A stretch of DNA of 64,000 nt from Myxococcota bacterium (GTDB taxonomy: Bacteria; Myxococcota_A; UBA9160; SMWR01): positions 154,625-218,624 of the forward strand of contig JBCCEW010000009.1 of assembly GCA_039030075.1 (NCBI GenBank), given 5' to 3'. The notes below the pieces were generated by a model, which saw nothing but the letters and a program-made list of their open reading frames with translations, searched no databases and had not been told where the DNA came from. Below are positions 8,092 through 16,622 of the stretch, one piece after another. Each line of letters begins with the position of its first letter. Position 1 is the stretch's first letter. A program made the position numbers and the translations under genes.

Positions 8092-8868
8092 GTGGAACTC
8101 AAGGACAAGATCGTCGTGGTGACCGGGGCTGCCAGCGGCATCGGGAAGGCGTTGGCTGCGCGCTTCGTCCAGGAAGGGGCGCGTCAGGTCGTCGCCGTGG
8201 ACTTGAACGAGGTGGGCGCGCGGGGAACGGCCGAGGCCTTCGGCTGTGTCTCGATGGGCGCAGACGTGTCGCGCGAGGCCGACGTGCAGCGGGTGATCGA
8301 GCGTACCGAGGACGAGATCGGCCCGATCGATCTGTTCTGCTCCAACGCCGGCATCGGCGCCGCTCCCGAACTCGCGTCGGACAACGAGGAATGGCAGCGC
8401 AGCTGGGACGTCAACGTCATGTCCCATGTCTACGCTGCGCGTCACCTGGTGCCGCGGATGGTCGAGCGCGGCGGCGGCTACTTCATGAACACCTCGTCGG
8501 CGGCCGGGCTGCTCAACCAGATCGGCGGTGCCGCCTACGGGGTGACGAAGCATGCCGCGGTGGGCTTCGGCGAGTGGCTCGCGCTCACCTATGCCCATCA
8601 GGGCATTCGCGTGTCGATGCTCTGCCCCCAGGCGGTGCGCACGCCGATGACCGCGAACGACAACGACGCGACGGCGGCCGCCGCGAACGACGGGATGATC
8701 GAGCCCGAACAGCTCGCGGACACGGTCATCGAGGGCCTGGGGGACGAGCGCTTCCTGATCCTGCCCCACGCCGAGGTGATCGAGTACATGCGGCGGAAGA
8801 CCGCCGACTACGACCGCTGGATCGGGGGCATGAACCGCCTGATGCGGCGCATCACGGGACAGGACTAG
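8092..8868 (+). CDS. Short-chain dehydrogenase/reductase (classical SDR)
   Basis: 258 residues, typical classical SDR length. The Rossmann nucleotide motif TGAASGIG is at about residues 12-19, the structural NAG motif is in SNAGIG, catalytic Ser lies in MNTSSAAG and the YxxxK pair in YGVTK. An acidic residue after strand 2 (VAVDLN) favours NAD(H). The substrate is unknown. The GTG start has GAGGGAG just upstream. The stop codon TAG coincides with the left end of the palindromic repeat element. It is divergent from the selenoperoxidase gene, with 95 bp between the starts. Confidence 0.88.
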   Translation: MELKDKIVVVTGAASGIGKALAARFVQEGARQVVAVDLNEVGARGTAEAFGCVSMGADVSREADVQRVIERTEDEIGPIDLFCSNAGIGAAPELASDNEEWQRSWDVNVMSHVYAARHLVPRMVERGGGYFMNTSSAAGLLNQIGGAAYGVTKHAAVGFGEWLALTYAHQGIRVSMLCPQAVRTPMTANDNDATAAAANDGMIEPEQLADTVIEGLGDERFLILPHAEVIEYMRRKTADYDRWIGGMNRLMRRITGQD

Positions 8869-8869
8869 C

Positions 8870-9031
8870 AGGATGCTGAAAAACCCATTCCCGTCGCCAC
8901 GCGGCGTCTTCCGGCCGCCTTCTTCGTTCTCGAAACTCGCTGTAGCGACACTACAGCTTCGTTTCGTCGCCTCGAAGGCAACCGGAACTCGCTCGTGTGG
9001 CTCGGTCCAGGGTTCTTCAGCAACCTGCTAG
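8870..9031. repeat. 162-bp palindromic intergenic repeat, copy 1
   Basis: This copy matches 42908-43069 with 11 differences and no gaps (about 93% identity). Its ends are inverted repeats: TAGCAGGATGCTGAAAAACCC (8866-8886) and GGGTTCTTCAGCAACCTGCTA (9010-9030) pair at 19 of 21 positions. A central perfect stem GCTGTAG/CTACAGC and further internal pairing let nearly the whole element fold into one hairpin. It contains no gene, lies between convergent 3' ends and supplies the SDR stop codon. It resembles a MITE or REP-like mobile or terminator element. Confidence 0.85.
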
Positions 9032-9045
9032 CGCTCGCTGCTTCC

Positions 9046-10047
9046 TCAGGAGGCGGCGACGAAGTCGATGATGCGCTGGGCGAACTCGTCGGCGCGGCCT
9101 TCCTGCAGGAAGTGACCGCCCCCCTGGATCGGCTGGTTCTTCGCCGTCGGGACCCGTGACAGGAAGGGCTGCTCGCCGCCCTGCGAGACCGGATCGTTGT
9201 CGGAGAAGCAGCACAGGAACGGCTTCTCCCACTTCGAGAAGACCTCCCAGGCACGCTGGTTCGCCGGTACCGAGGGATCGTTCGGCAGGGTCGGGACCTG
9301 GGTCGGCATCGCCCGCGGGCCCATCTTGTACGACGGATCCGGGAACGGCGCTTCGTAGGCGGCGATTTCCTCGGGCGTGGCCTGGCGACCGTCGAGCGAC
9401 CCGACGATCGGCGCGGACACCGGGATGTCCTCGGTGTCCCAGCACCATTTCTGCCAATAGGCAAAGGCGGCCTCCGGCGCCTCCGGGTTGCCCTTGCCGA
9501 TGGCCGCCATCACTTCGGGGAGGCTCGGGGTCGGCGCCTCGCGCCGGAACCGTTCGACGGCGGCGACGCGTTCTTCGGTCACGTTCTGGGGCACCGGGAT
9601 CCCGGTGTTCGCGATGACGACGCGCGCAAAGCGCTCCGGGTTCTCGGCCACCATGCGCAGCCCGATCAGTCCGCCCCAGTCCTGGCCGACGAAGGTCGTA
9701 TCGCGCAGATCGTTCTGCACGAGCCAACGCGTCATCCAGTCGACCTGGCGCTGGTAGCTGTAGTCCTCGCGCGCTGCCGGCTTGTCCGACCGGCCGAAGC
9801 CGACGAGGTCCGGCGCCACGACCCGAAGTCCCGCGTCGATCAGCCGCGGAATCATCAGCCGATAGAGGTAGCTCCAGGTCGGCTGGCCGTGCATGCACAG
9901 CACCAGCGGACCGTCCGCGGGGCCCTCGTCGACGTGATGGATGCGGAGCGTGCCGCCGTCGCCGTCGTCGACCTCGGTGTAGTGCGGAGCGAAGGCGTAG
10001 CCGGGCAGGTTCTCGAAGCGGGCGTCGGGGGTCCGAAGGGTCTTCAT
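9046..10047 (-). CDS. dhmA: Haloalkane dehalogenase, DhlA-like (HLD-I) alpha/beta hydrolase
   Basis: 333 residues. The N-terminus (RTPDARFENLPGYAFAPHY) and HGQPTWSYLYRLMIP closely follow Xanthobacter DhlA. The nucleophile Asp123 and halide-binding Trp124 are in GQDWGG. The cap region has a second Trp cluster (YWQKWCWDTED), the acid is expected in SDNDPV, and the catalytic His is in GGGHFLQEG. PFPDPSYKMGPRAMPT is also DhlA-like. The predicted reaction is hydrolysis of a haloalkane to alcohol and halide; natural substrates of marine and soil homologues are often unknown. AAGGAG precedes the ATG. A perfect 19-bp palindrome sits 28 bases upstream of the start. Confidence 0.9.
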   Translation of the reverse strand: MKTLRTPDARFENLPGYAFAPHYTEVDDGDGGTLRIHHVDEGPADGPLVLCMHGQPTWSYLYRLMIPRLIDAGLRVVAPDLVGFGRSDKPAAREDYSYQRQVDWMTRWLVQNDLRDTTFVGQDWGGLIGLRMVAENPERFARVVIANTGIPVPQNVTEERVAAVERFRREAPTPSLPEVMAAIGKGNPEAPEAAFAYWQKWCWDTEDIPVSAPIVGSLDGRQATPEEIAAYEAPFPDPSYKMGPRAMPTQVPTLPNDPSVPANQRAWEVFSKWEKPFLCCFSDNDPVSQGGEQPFLSRVPTAKNQPIQGGGHFLQEGRADEFAQRIIDFVAAS

Positions 10048-10074
10048 GGGGTCTCCTTGGGGCGCGGGCGAATG

Positions 10075-10093
10075 TTGACACGGACCGTGTCAA
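10075..10093. promoter_or_regulatory. TetR-type palindromic operator upstream of the dehalogenase gene
   Basis: TTGACACGG-A-CCGTGTCAA is a perfect 9-1-9 palindrome, the size and shape of TetR-family operators. TTGACA at its edge can serve as a -35 element, so repressor binding would block transcription of the dehalogenase. No TetR gene is adjacent. Confidence 0.65.
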
Positions 10094-10323
10094 AAGTGAA
10101 TGGCCCGGGCGCTCGAGTCTCGGGTCCGTCGGGCCCGCTCCGCCAACCCCTGGGGGGCAGTGCGTCCGGGAGCGGGCCTCGTCTGGCGCCCCACCCGCCG
10201 CGTGTGGTTGTATTGGCGGCGTCCGGGCAGCCGTCGGGAACGCGCGAAACCCGTGAATTTCCTGGACGCATCGGCCCAGCGGTGCGAGCGCGCACGGTGA
10301 GCACACCACGAGGGGGGACGGGC

Positions 10324-11301
10324 GTGAAGGACTCCTCTGCCACCTATTCGTTCGTGGTCCCGATCTACAACGACGGGCGCTTGGCGGAACGCTTCTGCGT
10401 CGAGTTCGAGCGGGTGTTCCGGGAGTACCTGGCCTGCGAGGCGATCGAGGGCCAGGTCGAGCTGATCTTCGTGAACGACGGCAGCGTCGACGATTCGATC
10501 GAGCTGCTGCGCAAGCTGGCGGGCAACTTCCCGTTCGTGCGGGTGATCGATCTGAGTCGCAACTTCGGCCAGCACCTGGCGCTCTCGTGCGGGTACAAGC
10601 ACGCGTCCGGGGACTATGTCGGGATGCTGAACGTCGATCAGCAGGATCCTCCGAGCCAGATCCCGAAGCTTCTCGACCTGATTCGCAGCGGCGACGCCGA
10701 CGTCGTCTACGGCCTGCGCATCCAACGGAACGATCCCGCGATCAACCGCTGGACCTCGCGACTCTTCACCCAGGTGCTCAACAAGCTCACCGGGTACGAC
10801 ACTCCGCTCAATATCTCGACGCTGCGCGTGATGTCGCGTCGGTTCGTCGACGCCTACGACCAGCTCACCGAGAAGAGCCGCTACCTGCCCGGGCTCGAGA
10901 TGTGGATGGGCTTCAAGAAGGACTACACGCCGATCACCCATCAGGAGCGCGAGGAGGGGACGTCGAGCTACACGTTCCGGCGCCGGCTGCTCTTCGCGTT
11001 GTCGGCGATCGTGTCCTTCTCGGATCTGCCGCTGAAGTTCGCCGTCGTGACGGGGACGCTGGTGGCGGCGGTCGGCTTCCTGTTGACGGCCTTCCTGATC
11101 CTCCAGAAGCTCTTCTTCCTGGAGATTCAGCCGGGCTATACGACGACGGTCTCCCTGATCGTCTTCCTCGGCGGCGTCCAGATCCTGTTCATCGGGCTGG
11201 CGAGCCTCTACATCGGACGCGTCCTGCGGGAGGTCCAGAACCGCCCGGCCTGGATCGTCCGCGATACCTACAACTTCGGATCAGTTCGGGAGAGTCGATG
11301 A
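10324..11301 (+). CDS. Family 2 glycosyltransferase, DPM1/GtrB-like, membrane bound
   Basis: 325 residues from a GTG start. The N-terminal GT-A domain has SFVVPIYNDG, the LIFVNDGSVDDS nucleotide-binding motif, LSRNFGQHLALSCGYKHASGDYV and the metal-binding NVDQQDPP (DxD equivalent). Two C-terminal TM helices (about 238-262 and 275-298) end in an RPAWIVRDTYNF tail. This is the GtrB/ArnC/YfdH layout, which moves a sugar to undecaprenyl phosphate for periplasmic glycosylation of glycans or lipid A. It is the first gene of a coupled set: its stop overlaps the next ATG (ATGA). Confidence 0.9.
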   Translation: MKDSSATYSFVVPIYNDGRLAERFCVEFERVFREYLACEAIEGQVELIFVNDGSVDDSIELLRKLAGNFPFVRVIDLSRNFGQHLALSCGYKHASGDYVGMLNVDQQDPPSQIPKLLDLIRSGDADVVYGLRIQRNDPAINRWTSRLFTQVLNKLTGYDTPLNISTLRVMSRRFVDAYDQLTEKSRYLPGLEMWMGFKKDYTPITHQEREEGTSSYTFRRRLLFALSAIVSFSDLPLKFAVVTGTLVAAVGFLLTAFLILQKLFFLEIQPGYTTTVSLIVFLGGVQILFIGLASLYIGRVLREVQNRPAWIVRDTYNFGSVRESR

Positions 11302-12152
11302 GCGACAGCGCCAAGTACAAGCAGGTCATCGAGGCGAACATCGCGCTGCACAGCCGCGCGGCGGCCGACTACAGCACCTGCGAGCCCCACTTTCGCCCTG
11401 AGAACGTCGCCAAGGTCGACGCCATCCTGGCGCGGATCTTCGAAGAGACGGGCGCCAAGCGCATGCTGGATCTGGGGTGCGGCACGGGCTTCATGATCGG
11501 GATCGGCAAGAAGTACGCGAAGGAGATCCACGGCGTCGACGTCACCCAGGCGATGCTCGACGAAGTCGATCTCTCCGGGGATGCGTCGATCACACTTCAC
11601 AACCACGACGCCGGCACATACCCGGTGGAGCCGGGCAGTTTCGACGTGGTCACGACCTACTCGTTCCTGCACCACCTCTACGACGTTCAGCCGACCTTCG
11701 AGACGGCGTACAACGCGCTCCGCCCCGGCGGCAAGTACTACGCCGACCTCGATCCGAACTACTACTTCTGGGAGGCGATCGACGGGCTCGACCGCGACGG
11801 CCCCTACGATCCGATCATCAAGCGCGAGATCGAGGCGGTGTCCCACAAAGACGAGGACATCCAGGAGACGCTGGGAGTCGACAAGGACACCTTCGACCAG
11901 GCCGAGTACGGAAAGAACGTACTGGGCGGCTTCAAGGAAGAGGAGCTGCGCGAGAAGCTGCGCAAGGCCGGCTTCTCGAGCGTCGACATCTTCTACTACT
12001 GGTACATCGGGCAGGGCGCGCTCATCAACGACGAGAGCCGCGATGCCGGAGACCGGGTGCGCCATGCCGAGGTGATGGAGACCGTCCTGCAGCAGGTGCA
12101 GCCGCTCTCACGGGTGCTCTACAAGTACATCGGGTTCGTCGCCACCCGCTAG
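11298..12152 (+). CDS. SAM-dependent methyltransferase (class I)
   Basis: 284 residues. Motif I is MLDLGCGTGFMIG (about 56-68), followed by the acidic HGVDVTQAM strand and the FDVVTTYSFLHHL motif, all typical of class I methyltransferases. The C-terminal half has a GFKEEELREKLRKAGFSSV segment as in sugar or lipid methyltransferases. Start ATG overlaps the GT2 stop by 4 bp, so the product probably works on the same glycan or lipid-linked precursor. The acceptor is unknown. Confidence 0.85.
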   Translation: MSDSAKYKQVIEANIALHSRAAADYSTCEPHFRPENVAKVDAILARIFEETGAKRMLDLGCGTGFMIGIGKKYAKEIHGVDVTQAMLDEVDLSGDASITLHNHDAGTYPVEPGSFDVVTTYSFLHHLYDVQPTFETAYNALRPGGKYYADLDPNYYFWEAIDGLDRDGPYDPIIKREIEAVSHKDEDIQETLGVDKDTFDQAEYGKNVLGGFKEEELREKLRKAGFSSVDIFYYWYIGQGALINDESRDAGDRVRHAEVMETVLQQVQPLSRVLYKYIGFVATR

Positions 12153-12156
12153 CGCG

Positions 12157-12861
12157 ATGAAGGTCGTCGTCCTCCAGTCGAACTATGTGCCCTGGAAGGG
12201 GTACTTCGATCTCATCCACGATGCGGACCTCTTCGTCCACTACGACGAGGTCAAGTACACGAAGAACGACTGGCGGAATCGCAACGCCATCCTCACCAAG
12301 TCGGGACGTCAGTGGCTCACGATCCCGATCGCGAAGTCGGCCGTCCAGCAGAAGATCAGCGAGGTGCGGATCGAGGACGCGCGCTGGCAGGAGCGCCACT
12401 TCCGCTCGCTCTACTACGGGTACAAGAGCGCGGCGCACTTCGCGCAGCTCGAGCCGCTGCTTCACGAGTTCTATCACGAGCGGGAGTGGGATCGGCTGAT
12501 CGACGTGGACCGGCACATTCTGGGGCGGGTCAGCGACATGCTGGGGATCGCGACGCGCTTCGTCGATTCGGCCGACTACGCGCTGGAGGGGAAGCGCGAA
12601 GGGCGGCTCCTCGGGCTCCTGAAGCAGCTCGGCGCGACCGAGTACATCTCCGGGCCCGCGGCGCGCGACTACCTGACGCCCGTCGAGCCCGACTTCGCGG
12701 CGGCGGGGATCCAGATCACCTACAAGGACTACGCGGGCTATCCGACCTACCGCCAGATGAACCCCGAGTTCGACCACGCGGTTTCGATCCTCGACATGAT
12801 CGCGAACGTCGCGCTGGACGAGATCGGCGAGCGGATCTGGGGCTGGAGGGACGCGCGCTGA
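12157..12861 (+). CDS. WbqC family protein
   Basis: 234 residues matching the WbqC family over the full length: VVVLQSNYVPWKGYFDLI at the N-terminus, then HYDEVKYTKNDWRNRN, LTIPIAKS and the C-terminal YPTYRQMNPEFDHAVSILDMI. WbqC proteins occur in O-antigen and nucleotide-sugar clusters and are thought to be amino- or acyl-transfer-type enzymes of uncertain reaction. It starts 4 bp after the upstream methyltransferase, and its stop overlaps the next gene, so it is the third member of a tight operon. Confidence 0.9.
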   Translation: MKVVVLQSNYVPWKGYFDLIHDADLFVHYDEVKYTKNDWRNRNAILTKSGRQWLTIPIAKSAVQQKISEVRIEDARWQERHFRSLYYGYKSAAHFAQLEPLLHEFYHEREWDRLIDVDRHILGRVSDMLGIATRFVDSADYALEGKREGRLLGLLKQLGATEYISGPAARDYLTPVEPDFAAAGIQITYKDYAGYPTYRQMNPEFDHAVSILDMIANVALDEIGERIWGWRDAR

Positions 12862-13670
12862 GCGCCCTGGTCCGAGACCGCAACGGGGTCTGGGTGAGTG
12901 ACGGTCAGGAGACCGTCGACTATCCCGAGTACACGCTGTCCGAGGATCTCTGGCACGAGGAGCGCAGCCCGTGGCACACCCATCGGGCCGCGATCATCTG
13001 TGATACGGCGCGGCGCCATCCCTTCGAGGGCGGCTTCGCCGACGTCGGCGGGGGCAGCGGCTACCTCGCCCTGATGTTGGGCCGCGCATTCGCCGACCGG
13101 GACTGCTTCCTCGTGGAGCCCGGCTACGAGGCCTGCCTTCGGGCCCGCGAGCGCGGAGTGGAGCTTGTCTACAGCACCGCCTACCGCGACTTCTCCTTCG
13201 ACGAGAAGAAGATCGGCGGCGTCGGACTCTTCGACGTGATCGAGCACGTCGAGGACGACGCGGGCTTCTTGCGCGATCTGGCGCAACAGGCCGGTCCGGG
13301 GACGCGCTTCTACATCACGGTGCCGGCCTACGGCTGGCTGTGGTCCGACGTCGACGACTACAGCCAGCACCACCGGCGCTACGACCGCGGGATGATCCAA
13401 CGCCTCGCCGACCGGACCGGGCTCCAGGTGCGACTCAACGCGTACTTCCACTCGTACCTGCCGCCCTTCACCTTCCTGCTGCGCTGCCTCCCCTACCGGT
13501 TGGGACTCACCCGGACGCCCGACGAGATCCTCGAGAGCGCGACCCAGCAGCTCGAGCCGAGCGGCCTCGGCGCCTGGATCTTCGAGCGGGGCGGGGCGTG
13601 GGAGCGGGCCCGGTTCGGAGACCGGGGGATGCGCTTCGGCGCGAGCTGCATCGCCGTCCTCGATCGCTAG
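12858..13670 (+). CDS. SAM-dependent methyltransferase with probable CTG start
   Basis: About 270 residues. The SAM-binding region is FADVGGGSGYLALMLG, followed by CFLVEPGYEACLRAR, the motif VGLFDVIEHVEDDAGFLRDL and the HHRRYDRGMIQRL segment seen in Methyltransf_23-type proteins. No ATG, GTG or TTG lies in frame upstream of the conserved N-terminus. CTG at 12858 overlaps the WbqC stop (CTGA) and has GGAGGG seven bases upstream, so a CTG start with translational coupling fits best; the GTG near residue 12 is the alternative. It probably methylates a glycan intermediate made by the neighbouring enzymes. Confidence 0.82.
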   Translation: MSALVRDRNGVWVSDGQETVDYPEYTLSEDLWHEERSPWHTHRAAIICDTARRHPFEGGFADVGGGSGYLALMLGRAFADRDCFLVEPGYEACLRARERGVELVYSTAYRDFSFDEKKIGGVGLFDVIEHVEDDAGFLRDLAQQAGPGTRFYITVPAYGWLWSDVDDYSQHHRRYDRGMIQRLADRTGLQVRLNAYFHSYLPPFTFLLRCLPYRLGLTRTPDEILESATQQLEPSGLGAWIFERGGAWERARFGDRGMRFGASCIAVLDR

Positions 13671-13696
13671 CCGCCGTCGAGGATCACGCGCGAGCG

Positions 13697-14473
13697 CTAC
13701 TCGACCGGCTGTCGGAACTTCCGCTGGTCGGGCGGCAGGTAGTACTCGTCGTAGGACGCGGGCACCTGAGCCAGGAAGCCGAGCTTCTGGCGCGCCTGCT
13801 CGGAGTAGCCCGACAGGTCCATGTGGCTCATCGCCCGCGGGATGTCGATGCGCTGCTTCATCCAGGGCCGACACATGTTCATCGTGACCGAGTGACGCCA
13901 GCGGTCGGTCTGGTTGTCGCCCCCCGCATGCCAGAGCCGCGGGTGGAGGAAGTTCACCGAGCCGGCGGGGGCGATGAGCCGTTCGGCGCGCGCGTAGAAG
14001 TCGTCTTGCGCCGGCGGCTCGACGCTGCGGTGGGAACCCGCCAGCAGCCAGGAGCCGCCGTTGCCTTCGGTGAAGTCGTCGAGCAGCACCATCGCGCCCA
14101 TGTTGGTCTCGTAGCCCGGGATGATCCGCGGGCAGTCGACGTGGATCCGGTTCGAGAAGTTCGTGCCGCCCGGCGGCATCGAGGACGACGTGTAGGCGTA
14201 GACGATGCAGCCCTCGCCGAGCACCCACTCGAGGGGCTCGATCAGTCCCGGGTTGTCGAAGACCTCGATGAAGGGCCCGCCATAGAGCGAGCAGAGCATC
14301 ACCATCGCGTAGTCGACGTAGTCCTCGCGGCCGTGGTGGTACTCGACCTCCTTCTCGATCGCGTTCTCGAGGGCCGATCGCAGCGCCTCGACTTCGCGTT
14401 TCGACAACACGTCCTCGACCACGCAGTAGCCGTTGGCGTCGACCTCTTCGAGGAACTGCTCGCGGCTCTTCAT
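13697..14473 (-). CDS. Phytanoyl-CoA dioxygenase (PhyH) family Fe(II)/2-oxoglutarate oxygenase
   Basis: 258 residues. The double-stranded beta-helix iron site is visible: HxD in RIHVDCPR, distal His in RLWHAGGDN and a downstream Arg in TDRWRHSVTM. The N-terminus (GYCVVEDVLSKREVEALR) is typical for the family, and GAMVLLDDFTEGNGGSWLLAGSH is the core strand pair. These enzymes hydroxylate or desaturate lipids, amino acids or secondary metabolites. Its place inside a glycan cluster, on the opposite strand, hints at modification of a sugar substituent or lipid, which is inference. Confidence 0.87.
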   Translation of the reverse strand: MKSREQFLEEVDANGYCVVEDVLSKREVEALRSALENAIEKEVEYHHGREDYVDYAMVMLCSLYGGPFIEVFDNPGLIEPLEWVLGEGCIVYAYTSSSMPPGGTNFSNRIHVDCPRIIPGYETNMGAMVLLDDFTEGNGGSWLLAGSHRSVEPPAQDDFYARAERLIAPAGSVNFLHPRLWHAGGDNQTDRWRHSVTMNMCRPWMKQRIDIPRAMSHMDLSGYSEQARQKLGFLAQVPASYDEYYLPPDQRKFRQPVE

Positions 14474-14591
14474 GCGGTGATTCACCCCGGTGGATGGATT
14501 TGTTCGCCGGATGGGCTCGCGTATACTGCTCCGCCAGCGCAGCACCCCGGACCATGACCGCGCAGGCGGAAGGGAAGAGTAGTCCAGAGGC

Positions 14592-16622
14592 ATGCGACTC
14601 GGGCTGACGCGATCCAGCTTTTCCGCAGCGGCCGCGTTCGCGTCGATCCTGTTGGCCCTGCCGATGCTCTGGGCCCCCTCCGGGAATCCGCCGCTCCACG
14701 AGCGCTTCACGCCCGAGCTCGTCGAGCTGCACGCGATGTTCGACGCGACGAACCAGAGTCGGGCGCATCGCGTCGCGTTGGTCCTCGTCGCGGCCCTGGG
14801 TCTGGGCGGGATGCTCCTCGCCGACCGCGGGCGCATGCGCGCGTGGAGCGACCGTGCGCCGCAGGTCGCGCGCGGCGTGCGCTGGCTGTCTCGCCGCGGT
14901 GAGTGGGTGGCGGGCGTCGCACTCGCGGGCCTGCTGGCACAGTTCTCCGAGCGCGCGGCGATCAGCCTCGGGGTGGGTGTGCTGCTCACCGAGCTCCTTT
15001 CCCGTGCGGCCCCCTGGCTCGGGGCGGCCCGCACCCGAACCGTGCTCTCGGGGGTGACGGCGCTCTACGTCGCGCTCCTGATCCTGCCGGGGCTCGCGCT
15101 TCCCCTCGATCTCTCGGGACACCTCGCCTCGGTGGTGCCCGCGATCGAGGCCCACTACTCGGCTGTAATGGGCTCGGCGGGACGGCTCGCGCTCGGGGAA
15201 GGGGCGGCCAGCTTCAACTACGGCGCCCTCCTGCCGACGCTCTTCGCGATCTTCGCGCGCGCAGGGGGTGCGCCCGAGTTCGGGAGCGAGGTGCGCGTCG
15301 TCCAGCTCATGCAGGGGCTCTTCGCGTTGCTCGCCGCTGCCGCCTACGCGATCTGGCGACCGCGCCGTCCGCTGGCCGTCGTGCTGCCCCTGCTGCTGAT
15401 CGCGCCGTCCCTGTCGAACTTCAACACGCTGGTCTGGTTTCCGAACCAGACCGCGTGGCGGTTCATCGGCTTCCCGCTGGCGGCGCTCGGGCTTCTCGCG
15501 GTCCGACGGCGGGATGCGGGATGGGGCGTGGCGATCTGGCTCGGCGGCGTGTCGGCGCTCCTGCTCGTGTCGAACCTCGAGACCGGGATCGCGGCCAGCG
15601 TGGGCTTCTGCGTCTACCTGGCTTCGCGCGCGCCCGTTCGCCTCGGCCCGCTCGTGGCGCACGGCATCGGCTACCTCGTGGGCGTCGGGCTCGGGCTGGG
15701 CGTGTTCGCCGGGTTCTTCCGCGCGTCGCTCGGCTACTGGCCTCTCGAAACGGCGCGCTCCCTGCTCGCCGACATGGGGCACGTCGCGTCGGGCTACGCG
15801 GGGAGTCCGCTTCCCTTCGACCCGTTGGCGTTGCTGCTGTTCGCCCACGCGGCGTTCACCGTCATCCGCGGCGCCATCCGCTGGCGGGCGGGAGCGCTCG
15901 GGCCCGACGCGAGCTTCCGGGTGGCCATCGCGACGACCCTGCTGATCTGGTTCGCCTACTACGTGAACCGGCCCTGGGCGATGAACCTGTGGACCCTGCT
16001 CTTCCTCTACGGGTTCCTGCTCGCCGATCTCCTGGATCCGCGGGTGCTCGCGCTGCGCGGGGGGCGTCCCGCGCGGGTCCTGTTGCCGGCGCGCACGGCG
16101 ATCCTCGCCTTCCTGGTGCTTCCCGCGGCCATCGCGCTCAACTGGCAGGCGGTCGACGACGCCCGGCGCGCCGTGAAGCGCCTCGTGAAGGACCCGGTCG
16201 CCGAGCCCGAGGAACGTCGGGTCTCGGGGGTCTGGCTGGACGCGGAGGCGGCGTCGTCACTCGAGCGCCGCGCGGCATACCTGCGCGCCGCGGAAGGCGA
16301 CCGGCTCCTCTCCCTCTCGGCCAGCGTGTACCTGCTGCCGCGCCTGTCGGGCCTCCAGTCTCCGCTGACGGTGCGCGATGCGTTCAACGGCACCCTGACA
16401 CCCGGCGACTTCGACGGCCTCGTCGCCGAGATCCTCGCGCTCGCGCCCGAGCGCATCCTGTTCGACGCCGATCCCCGTTTCGCGGGTCCACCGCAGCAGC
16501 AGCAGTTCGTCCAGCGGCTGCAAACCCAGCTGGGCGCGGTCTATCGCCGCGACCCGGACGCCGACGACTGGCAGGTCTGGGTGCGGACCGGGGCCTCGCC
16601 CCCGACGCCGCCCCCGAACTAG
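14592..16622 (+). CDS. Large polytopic membrane protein, possibly GT-C-like
   Basis: 676 residues with roughly a dozen hydrophobic segments between residues 10 and 520, then a soluble C-terminal domain of about 150 residues ending in DDWQVWVRTG. The layout (many TM helices, then a small periplasmic domain with LLSLSASVYLLPRLSGL) resembles GT-C glycosyltransferases or polymer-handling membrane proteins, but no defining motif is certain. The loop after TM1 contains ERFTPELVELHAMFD, an acidic position similar to the first-loop acid of GT-C enzymes. Context among glycan genes supports an envelope role. Its stop shares the CTAG tetranucleotide with the convergent wecE stop. Confidence 0.7.
   Translation: MRLGLTRSSFSAAAAFASILLALPMLWAPSGNPPLHERFTPELVELHAMFDATNQSRAHRVALVLVAALGLGGMLLADRGRMRAWSDRAPQVARGVRWLSRRGEWVAGVALAGLLAQFSERAAISLGVGVLLTELLSRAAPWLGAARTRTVLSGVTALYVALLILPGLALPLDLSGHLASVVPAIEAHYSAVMGSAGRLALGEGAASFNYGALLPTLFAIFARAGGAPEFGSEVRVVQLMQGLFALLAAAAYAIWRPRRPLAVVLPLLLIAPSLSNFNTLVWFPNQTAWRFIGFPLAALGLLAVRRRDAGWGVAIWLGGVSALLLVSNLETGIAASVGFCVYLASRAPVRLGPLVAHGIGYLVGVGLGLGVFAGFFRASLGYWPLETARSLLADMGHVASGYAGSPLPFDPLALLLFAHAAFTVIRGAIRWRAGALGPDASFRVAIATTLLIWFAYYVNRPWAMNLWTLLFLYGFLLADLLDPRVLALRGGRPARVLLPARTAILAFLVLPAAIALNWQAVDDARRAVKRLVKDPVAEPEERRVSGVWLDAEAASSLERRAAYLRAAEGDRLLSLSASVYLLPRLSGLQSPLTVRDAFNGTLTPGDFDGLVAEILALAPERILFDADPRFAGPPQQQQFVQRLQTQLGAVYRRDPDADDWQVWVRTGASPPTPPPN

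Noticed and set aside
8870..9031. Insertion sequence
   Set aside because: At 162 bp it encodes no transposase; it can only be a non-autonomous or REP-like element.
12747..15848. 1033-codon open frame on the minus strand
   Set aside because: It is antisense to WbqC, methyltransferase and membrane-protein genes with clear families. The translation is Arg/Gly/Pro/His-rich without any domain, as expected from GC-rich codon bias.
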